From Luteitalea sp. (GTDB lineage Bacteria; Acidobacteriota; Vicinamibacteria; Vicinamibacterales; Vicinamibacteraceae): DNA of 64,000 nucleotides. Each line of letters starts with the position of its first letter. Position 1 is the first letter of the stretch. Location: NCBI GenBank assembly GCA_009377495.1, contig WHTZ01000001.1, positions 116,625 through 180,624 on the forward strand, written 5' to 3'. The position numbers were made by a program, and so were the translations under genes. Shown here in pieces: positions 59,525-64,000 of this stretch. The notes below the pieces were generated by a model, which did no database searches, was not told the origin of the DNA, and saw only the letters and a program-made list of their open reading frames with translations.

Positions 59525-60856
59525 GTGTCGCGCGGGCCCACGCTCCTCTCGGCCAACCAGGTGCTGCTGACCACCCTGCTGGTGCAAATCGCGGTGGTGG
59601 CGGTGGTTGCCACCATGCTGGTGCGCTTCTGGCGATTCCGTCGCATCCTCTTGTCGGAGCGGCGCCCATGGTCCGACCGCTTCATCTTCGCGCTCGCGCT
59701 TGGCGTACCGCTGTCCCTTGGCGTCATCTCGCGCTTGCTACTGGGGTACAACGCCGCCGACGTCTCGCTTGCGGGCCCTTTCCTCGCCGGGCTCATCGCC
59801 GGTCCGTACGCTGGTGCCTTGGTCGGCGCCATGGTGGGCATTCCTGCGCTGGCCGCGCACGAGATCATTGCCGTGCCCTTCGCCGTCGGCTGCGGTTTCG
59901 CCGGCGGCGGCCTGCGTGAGCTGTGTCCGAAGGAAGCGATTTGGCATTTCTCGCCGTTCGTGTTCGCCCGCGTCCTGCGCTATCTCTGGGCGGCGTTGCG
60001 CCGGTTTCAAATCGATTGGCAGGTCGCCCTCATTACCGCACCCATTGGCCTGGAGTTGCTGCGCCAAGCCCTGGGCCGACGCTTTGGCGAGGAGCGCCTC
60101 TTCTACTTGCCTGCCGACACACCGTGGCTCCTCGCCCTCGCGCTGCTGGGAACGATGCTGTCGGTGGCGATTCCCATCAAGATTTGGAACGGCGCCCGGA
60201 TTGAGCACAAGCTCGAGGAGCAGGAAAAACTGCTGATGGCGGCGCGCATCCAGGCGCTGACCAACCAGATCAATCCACATTTCCTCTTCAACACGCTGGC
60301 ATCGATCTCGTCGTTGATCCGGTCGCAGCCAGAAATCGCACGGCTGCTGATCATTCGACTGTCAACGTTGCTGCGGCGGCTGTTGCGCAGCCAGGATCAA
60401 TTCGTCACGCTTCGTGAGGAGCTGTCGGCGGTGGACGAGTACCTCGATATCGAATGCGTCCGCTTCGGTCCGAGCCTGCACGTTGACAAGGACATCGCGC
60501 CGAACACACTCGAGCAAATCGTGCCGAGCATGATCCTCCAGCCACTGGTCGAGAATTCCATCAAGCACGGCCTCGCGAACAAGATCGGTGGCGGGCGCGT
60601 TCTCATCCGGAGCAGTCGCTATCGGGGGCAGACCGTTGTCGAAGTCATCGACAATGGGCTCGGCATGACGCATGAACAGATCGAGGGTGCCCTCTCGCGT
60701 GACGGGCATGGCATCGGGTTACAGAACGTGAACGAGCGGTTGCAAGTCATCTACGGGGCGCACTGCCGACTATCGATTCATACCATCCCTGGCGAAGGCA
60801 CGCTGGTGCGTGTCGAGATTCCGGAGGTCGTGCTGCCTGATCGGCGGAGTGCGTGA
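59525..60856 (+). CDS. LytS-type sensor histidine kinase
   Basis: A 443-residue membrane kinase. About six N-terminal helices form a 5TM-LYT-like sensor (LGVPLSLGVISRLLLGY, FLAGLIAGPYAGALVGAMVG). The His_kinase domain has phospho-acceptor H252 in INPHFLFNTLASIS, followed by an ATPase domain with N box LQPLVENSIKHG and GHGIGLQNVNERL. The GTG at 59525 is the last start before the first helix; the upstream frame is repeat-derived. It partners the LytTR regulator 121 bp downstream, across two REP palindromes. Confidence 0.9.
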   Translation: MSRGPTLLSANQVLLTTLLVQIAVVAVVATMLVRFWRFRRILLSERRPWSDRFIFALALGVPLSLGVISRLLLGYNAADVSLAGPFLAGLIAGPYAGALVGAMVGIPALAAHEIIAVPFAVGCGFAGGGLRELCPKEAIWHFSPFVFARVLRYLWAALRRFQIDWQVALITAPIGLELLRQALGRRFGEERLFYLPADTPWLLALALLGTMLSVAIPIKIWNGARIEHKLEEQEKLLMAARIQALTNQINPHFLFNTLASISSLIRSQPEIARLLIIRLSTLLRRLLRSQDQFVTLREELSAVDEYLDIECVRFGPSLHVDKDIAPNTLEQIVPSMILQPLVENSIKHGLANKIGGGRVLIRSSRYRGQTVVEVIDNGLGMTHEQIEGALSRDGHGIGLQNVNERLQVIYGAHCRLSIHTIPGEGTLVRVEIPEVVLPDRRSA

Positions 60857-60882
60857 ACACCCGCAGCAGTGACCAGCAGGGG

Positions 60883-60960
60883 GTAGGGCGCCCCCCTTTG
60901 TAGGGCGCCCCCTTTAGGGGCGCCGTCGATGGTGTTGGCGCGGCTAAAGCCGCGCCCTAC
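60883..60960. repeat. composite REP element between the LytS and LytTR genes
   Basis: A half unit (GTAGGGCGCCCCCCTTT, 60883-60898), a full A palindrome (60900-60924) and a B palindrome (60937-60956, then CTAC) lie in tandem, 12 bp between A and B. The A+B order is the same as at 21243-21300. It may separate expression of kinase and regulator. Confidence 0.85.
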
Positions 60961-60977
60961 GTGGAACCGAAGAACTC

Positions 60978-61760
60978 ATGAACGTCCGCGCACTGGTCGT
61001 CGACGATGAGCAACTCGGGCGCGATGAGCTGTGTTTCCTCCTGCGTGGTCTCGACGGCGTGGAGGTGGTGGGACACGCCAGCAATGGCCTGGAGGCGCTG
61101 AGCCTGCTCCAATCGCTCGCGCCGGACGTCGTCTTCCTGGACGTCCAGATGCCAGGGATGAACGGCTTCGAGGTGGCTCGACGCGCCCTGGACCGCCAGC
61201 TCCTGACCGAGATTGTCTTCGTGACCGCGTTCGATCAGTACGCGCTCGATGCGTTCCAGGTGAACGCCGTGGACTACCTGCTCAAACCGGTGGATCTCGC
61301 CCGGCTCGAGCAGGCGGTGCAGCGGGCTCGTCGGCGGGTCGCCTCGGATCGCGCGGCTCCCGCGCGGGCGAACCAGGAGCTGGAACGTCTCGTCCAAATG
61401 GTGGCAGGCCAGCAATCGCGACGGACGCCGCAGCTGGCCGTCCGCGTTGGCGAACGGTTCGTCCTGACGCAAGCCGACGAGCTGATTTACGCGTCGCTCG
61501 CCGACGAAGTCGTCACCATCGTGGCGAGCACTCTCACGGGCTCGTCGAGCTGCCGGACGCTCGACGAGCTGCAAGCTCAGCTAGACCCGGAGGTTTTCTG
61601 GCGCGTTCACCGCTCGTATCTGGTAAATATAAACAAGATTAAGGAGATCGTCCCCTGGTTCAGTCGAAACTTTATCCTGAGGATGAAAGACGCCAAGGCG
61701 ACGGAAATCCCGGTCAGCCGCACACAGACCAAGCGGCTGCGGGAGTACCTGAAGCTGTAG
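60978..61760 (+). CDS. LytTR-family response regulator
   Basis: A 260-residue regulator. The receiver domain has D9/D10, phospho-acceptor D55 (FLDVQMPG), T83 and K103 (LLKPVD). A LytTR DNA-binding domain is at about 150-258 (VLTQADELIYASLADEVVTI, WRVHRSYLVNINKIKEIVPW as landmarks HRSYLVNI and IPVSRTQTKRL). It is the cognate partner of the upstream LytS-type kinase. Target genes are unknown. Confidence 0.93.
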   Translation: MNVRALVVDDEQLGRDELCFLLRGLDGVEVVGHASNGLEALSLLQSLAPDVVFLDVQMPGMNGFEVARRALDRQLLTEIVFVTAFDQYALDAFQVNAVDYLLKPVDLARLEQAVQRARRRVASDRAAPARANQELERLVQMVAGQQSRRTPQLAVRVGERFVLTQADELIYASLADEVVTIVASTLTGSSSCRTLDELQAQLDPEVFWRVHRSYLVNINKIKEIVPWFSRNFILRMKDAKATEIPVSRTQTKRLREYLKL

Positions 61761-61834
61761 CTCGGGATCCGCGGCCCGACGAAACGAGCGGGGTTGCCGG
61801 CGCGGCAGCCGCGCTGGGCGCCCCGGCCGGGTCG

Positions 61835-62524
61835 TTGGGCGCTCGAGATCCGGCGTTCGCCGACATCCCGTCGGGATGGGCGATGCCGGCTCCGGCACCG
61901 ATCGAGCCCTCGTACAGCGGTGACATCCAGCCAGGCGCGCGGCCCCCTGTGGCTGACGCCGGGGCCGCGGAGCGGTCCGAGCCCAGCGGCCTCTCGCTGT
62001 TCTGGAAGCGGTTCGCAGACGAGCTGTTCACCTGGTTCAAGACTCTCGCCTCGGCTGCCATCTACGCCACGCTCATCGTCACGTTTGGCATGCAGGTGGC
62101 ACGCGTGGAGGGGCAGAGCATGGCGCCGACGCTGGCCGATCAAGACCGGCTCATCGTGAACAAGCTGGTCTACCGCATGCACGACCCGCAACGCGGGGAC
62201 ATCGTGATGCTGTGGTTCCCACAGAATCCAGAGAAATCCTTCGTCAAGCGCATCATCGGCGAGCCTGGGGACGAGGTCCAGGTGGTCGATGGCCATCTCT
62301 TCGTCAACAAGGTGCCACTGCGTGACGACTATGTCCCGCGGGAATATCGCGGCCACGACGACTGGGGGCCCCAACTGATCCCAGACGGCTATTACTTCGT
62401 CCTGGGCGATCATCGCAACAACAGCTCCGACAGCCGCCACTGGGGTTTTGTGCCGAAGAAGTACGTCATCGGGAAAGTTCAATTGCGCTGGTGGCCGGTC
62501 GGCCACGCCCGGATTTTCGAGTAG
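61835..62524 (+). CDS. lepB: signal peptidase I
   Basis: A 229-residue (from TTG) membrane serine protease that removes signal peptides. One transmembrane helix (about 68-88) precedes the catalytic Ser95 in EGQSMAPTL. The general base is K138 in KSFVKRIIGEPGD, and box E is LGDHRNNSSDSRHWG. The Pro/Ala-rich first 50 residues are unusual, and an ATG at 61883 is the more conservative start. It lies 74 bp after the LytTR gene. Confidence 0.93.
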   Translation: MGARDPAFADIPSGWAMPAPAPIEPSYSGDIQPGARPPVADAGAAERSEPSGLSLFWKRFADELFTWFKTLASAAIYATLIVTFGMQVARVEGQSMAPTLADQDRLIVNKLVYRMHDPQRGDIVMLWFPQNPEKSFVKRIIGEPGDEVQVVDGHLFVNKVPLRDDYVPREYRGHDDWGPQLIPDGYYFVLGDHRNNSSDSRHWGFVPKKYVIGKVQLRWWPVGHARIFE

Positions 62525-62550
62525 CAGAAGGGGCGAGGGGCCAGGGGCGA

Positions 62551-62581
62551 GGTCCCAGGGCTGTCTCAGCGATCAGGGACC
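62551..62581. repeat. hairpin with conserved CAGGGCTGTCTCAG loop
   Basis: Arms GGTCCC (62551-62556) and GGGACC (62576-62581) enclose AGGGCTGTCTCAGCGATCA. The loop word is the one seen in the hairpin at 6213-6260 and at 19451, 19492 and 19667. GAGGGGC words precede it. Confidence 0.65.
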
Positions 62582-62596
62582 AGTGGTGACCTCCTT

Positions 62597-63904
62597 ATGA
62601 AGCTCGGCTCTTCGCCGGATCGGCTGCTGCGACTCGCGCATCTCCGTCCCCAGCTGGCCGGACATCTTGACCGTGTCGAGTACGACACGCTCACCGGATG
62701 GGCGGCCGATCTCGCACACCCTGGTCGCCGTGTCGTCGTCGAGTGCTGTCACAACGACCGGGTTCTCGCCGCGACGGTCGCGAACGAGCCTCGGGAAGAC
62801 TTGAAGGCGGCGGCCATCGGCGACGGCGCCTGCGGGTTCACGTGCGTCCTCCCGGATAGCTGCGCCGAGATTCCGAATCTGCGCGTCAAGGTGCGCATCC
62901 AAGGCACGCTTACGTCACTCCCGCACCATGACGCGTCCGACGTCCCGATCGCGATGACCGAGTTCCTCTGGTTCGTCTCGGCGGACATCACCAACAACTG
63001 CAACCTGCGGTGCCCGTTCTGCCTGGTCGACTACAATGCCGTCACGCGCACCCAGTTGATGAGCGAGGAGACGTACCGTAACCTGCTCCGTCTCGTCCCG
63101 TGCGTGCCCGATGGCAGCTTCTATCTCTCCTGCCTTCACGAACCCACGTTGCACCCGCGCTTGAACGCGTTTCTCGAGCTCATCCCGGACAACGCGCGCC
63201 GGAAGATCTTCTTCACGACCAATCTCGCAAGGCCGCTCAAGGCAGCGGACTTCGACGCCTGGGCGCAGTCTGGCCTGCATCACATCAACGTCTCGCTCGA
63301 CACCCTCGAGGCAAATCGCTTCGCCGAGCTTCGCAAGTTCGGGCGCTTCGACGTGTTCAAGAAGAATCTCGATCTGCTCACGGAGGTCTTTCGCCGGACG
63401 ACCGGCGCGCCGCGACTCCGCTACATCACCATGGCGTTCAAGTCGAACTTCGACGAGCTTCCGGAGATCGTCCGGTACTCTCGCGAGCACTGGCTGGCGA
63501 GCGAGAACGAGATTCGCTACACCTTCAACGTCGCTCACATTACCGACGACTTCCGCCGCCGGGAATACCTGCACAAGGACGAGTGGGGCCTCTTGACGGA
63601 ACGGCTGCATCAGACCGGTTACCCGGTGCTGATTACCTATCCGCCAGAGGACGGCTATGAAGAAACGATTGAGCCGGCGCAGAACTACTACGAGTTCCAG
63701 GGCCCAACGGGTGACCCCAGCCGGCTGCAGTTCTTGAAGCCGCTGGGCCTGCGGGCGCGTCCGGACGGGACGCTGCTGGTTGTTGGCGCCGAGGACGCAT
63801 TCCGCATCAACATCAACGCCCTCGACAACCCCGCGCGCTTCTTTCGCTCGCTGTTGAAGCAGTGCCAGCCCCGGGACGCAGCACCGACATCCCCTCCTCT
63901 CTAG
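62597..63904 (+). CDS. radical SAM protein with N-terminal beta-module
   Basis: A 435-residue protein. Residues 20-112 form a beta-rich module (GHLDRVEYDTLTGWAADL, then VVVECCHNDRVLAATVA and GDGACGFTCVLP) like the module often attached to glycosyltransferases and surface-glycan proteins. The radical SAM core starts at 123 with the cluster motif C135-x3-C139-x2-C142 (CNLRCPFC), then SLDTLEANRFAELRKFG. A SPASM-like Cys-rich tail is absent. The substrate is unknown; the fusion suggests sugar or glycan modification. No ribosome site is clear before the ATG. Confidence 0.85.
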   Translation: MKLGSSPDRLLRLAHLRPQLAGHLDRVEYDTLTGWAADLAHPGRRVVVECCHNDRVLAATVANEPREDLKAAAIGDGACGFTCVLPDSCAEIPNLRVKVRIQGTLTSLPHHDASDVPIAMTEFLWFVSADITNNCNLRCPFCLVDYNAVTRTQLMSEETYRNLLRLVPCVPDGSFYLSCLHEPTLHPRLNAFLELIPDNARRKIFFTTNLARPLKAADFDAWAQSGLHHINVSLDTLEANRFAELRKFGRFDVFKKNLDLLTEVFRRTTGAPRLRYITMAFKSNFDELPEIVRYSREHWLASENEIRYTFNVAHITDDFRRREYLHKDEWGLLTERLHQTGYPVLITYPPEDGYEETIEPAQNYYEFQGPTGDPSRLQFLKPLGLRARPDGTLLVVGAEDAFRININALDNPARFFRSLLKQCQPRDAAPTSPPL

Positions 63905-63945
63905 GACAGGGGCGAGGGGCCAGGGACCAGGGTCGGTTGGAGCTG

Positions 63946-64000
63946 TCAGAGGACCCGGAGCAAGGTGTGAAACTCGTCTGAGAACGGATAGGTCACAGGA
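63946..64000 (-). CDS. possible C-terminal end of a minus-strand gene running off the window
   Basis: One minus-strand frame is open from the window edge to a TGA at 63946 and reads PVTYPFSDEFHTLLRVL, a composition like a real protein end. Eighteen codons are too few to be sure. GAGGGGC/CCAGGG words fill 63905-63940. Confidence 0.3.
   Translation of the reverse strand, partial: PVTYPFSDEFHTLLRVL

Overview
The window is high-GC, densely coded bacterial chromosome. It most resembles an Acidobacteriota genome, probably the Vicinamibacteria lineage. That placement is inference from gene content: a MoxR/DUF58/BatA/DUF4175 operon, an ECF sigma fragment of the type expanded in acidobacteria, a bifunctional homocysteine methyltransferase/MTHFR, and many GTAG-bounded REP palindromes. 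No rRNA or tRNA gene and no CRISPR array was seen.

Layout. 1-4.2 kb: end of an alpha/beta hydrolase, a PhoB-like regulator, ppk1 and a 75-residue unknown protein. 4.3-10 kb (minus): a glycosyltransferase/PHP operon (two GT4, one GT2, two PHP proteins, one membrane protein) that looks like glycolipid or glycan synthesis. 10.2-17.9 kb: SixA and CHAD proteins divergent from an exopolyphosphatase, then pstS-pstC-pstA-pstB-phoU. Direct repeats of a (T/G)TNAC half-site at exact 11-bp spacing lie upstream of the regulator, of pstS and of the small unknown gene. They are candidate Pho boxes and tie these genes into one phosphate/polyphosphate regulon. 17.9-22.6 kb: yacG, citrate synthase, an isopropylmalate-synthase-like enzyme, a zinc-ribbon membrane protein, a LOG-family enzyme and a rhomboid protease.

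22.6-37.2 kb (minus): one long operon of eight genes, mostly joined by 4-bp overlaps. In transcription order these are a TPR metallopeptidase, DUF4159, MoxR ATPase, DUF58, BatA/VWA, a DUF4175 coiled-coil giant, VWA/glutamine-amidotransferase-like, and a caspase-fold protein lacking its catalytic Cys. It is the best candidate here for a poorly described system. 37.3-43 kb: a lipid-type cluster (PIG-V-like mannosyltransferase, ICMT-like methyltransferase, geranylgeranyl-reductase-like flavoprotein, ketoacyl synthase, NnrU/MddA-like methyltransferase) and a zinc-ribbon protein.

43-50 kb: lon, then a truncated ECF sigma gene abutting a vgrG-unknown-PAAR cassette with no other secretion genes. 49.4-54.4 kb: GNAT, N-succinylamino-acid racemase/OSBS and M20 hydrolase, which together match the known D- to L-amino-acid conversion route. 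A SpoIIE-type phosphatase gene broken by three frameshifts lies between the last two. 54.4-64 kb: a MurG-like glycosyltransferase, two phospholipid-methyltransferase-like enzymes, homocysteine methyltransferase/MTHFR, an isolated nuoI, a LytS/LytTR pair, signal peptidase I and a radical SAM protein with an unusual N-terminal module.

Intergenic DNA is full of short repeats: GTAG-bounded palindromes, an AAAAGGGGCC palindrome, and tandem words such as GGGGTCA, GTGACAAGG, GAGGGGC and AAGGGGTA. These words often supply stop codons, start codons or whole terminal peptides to neighbouring genes.
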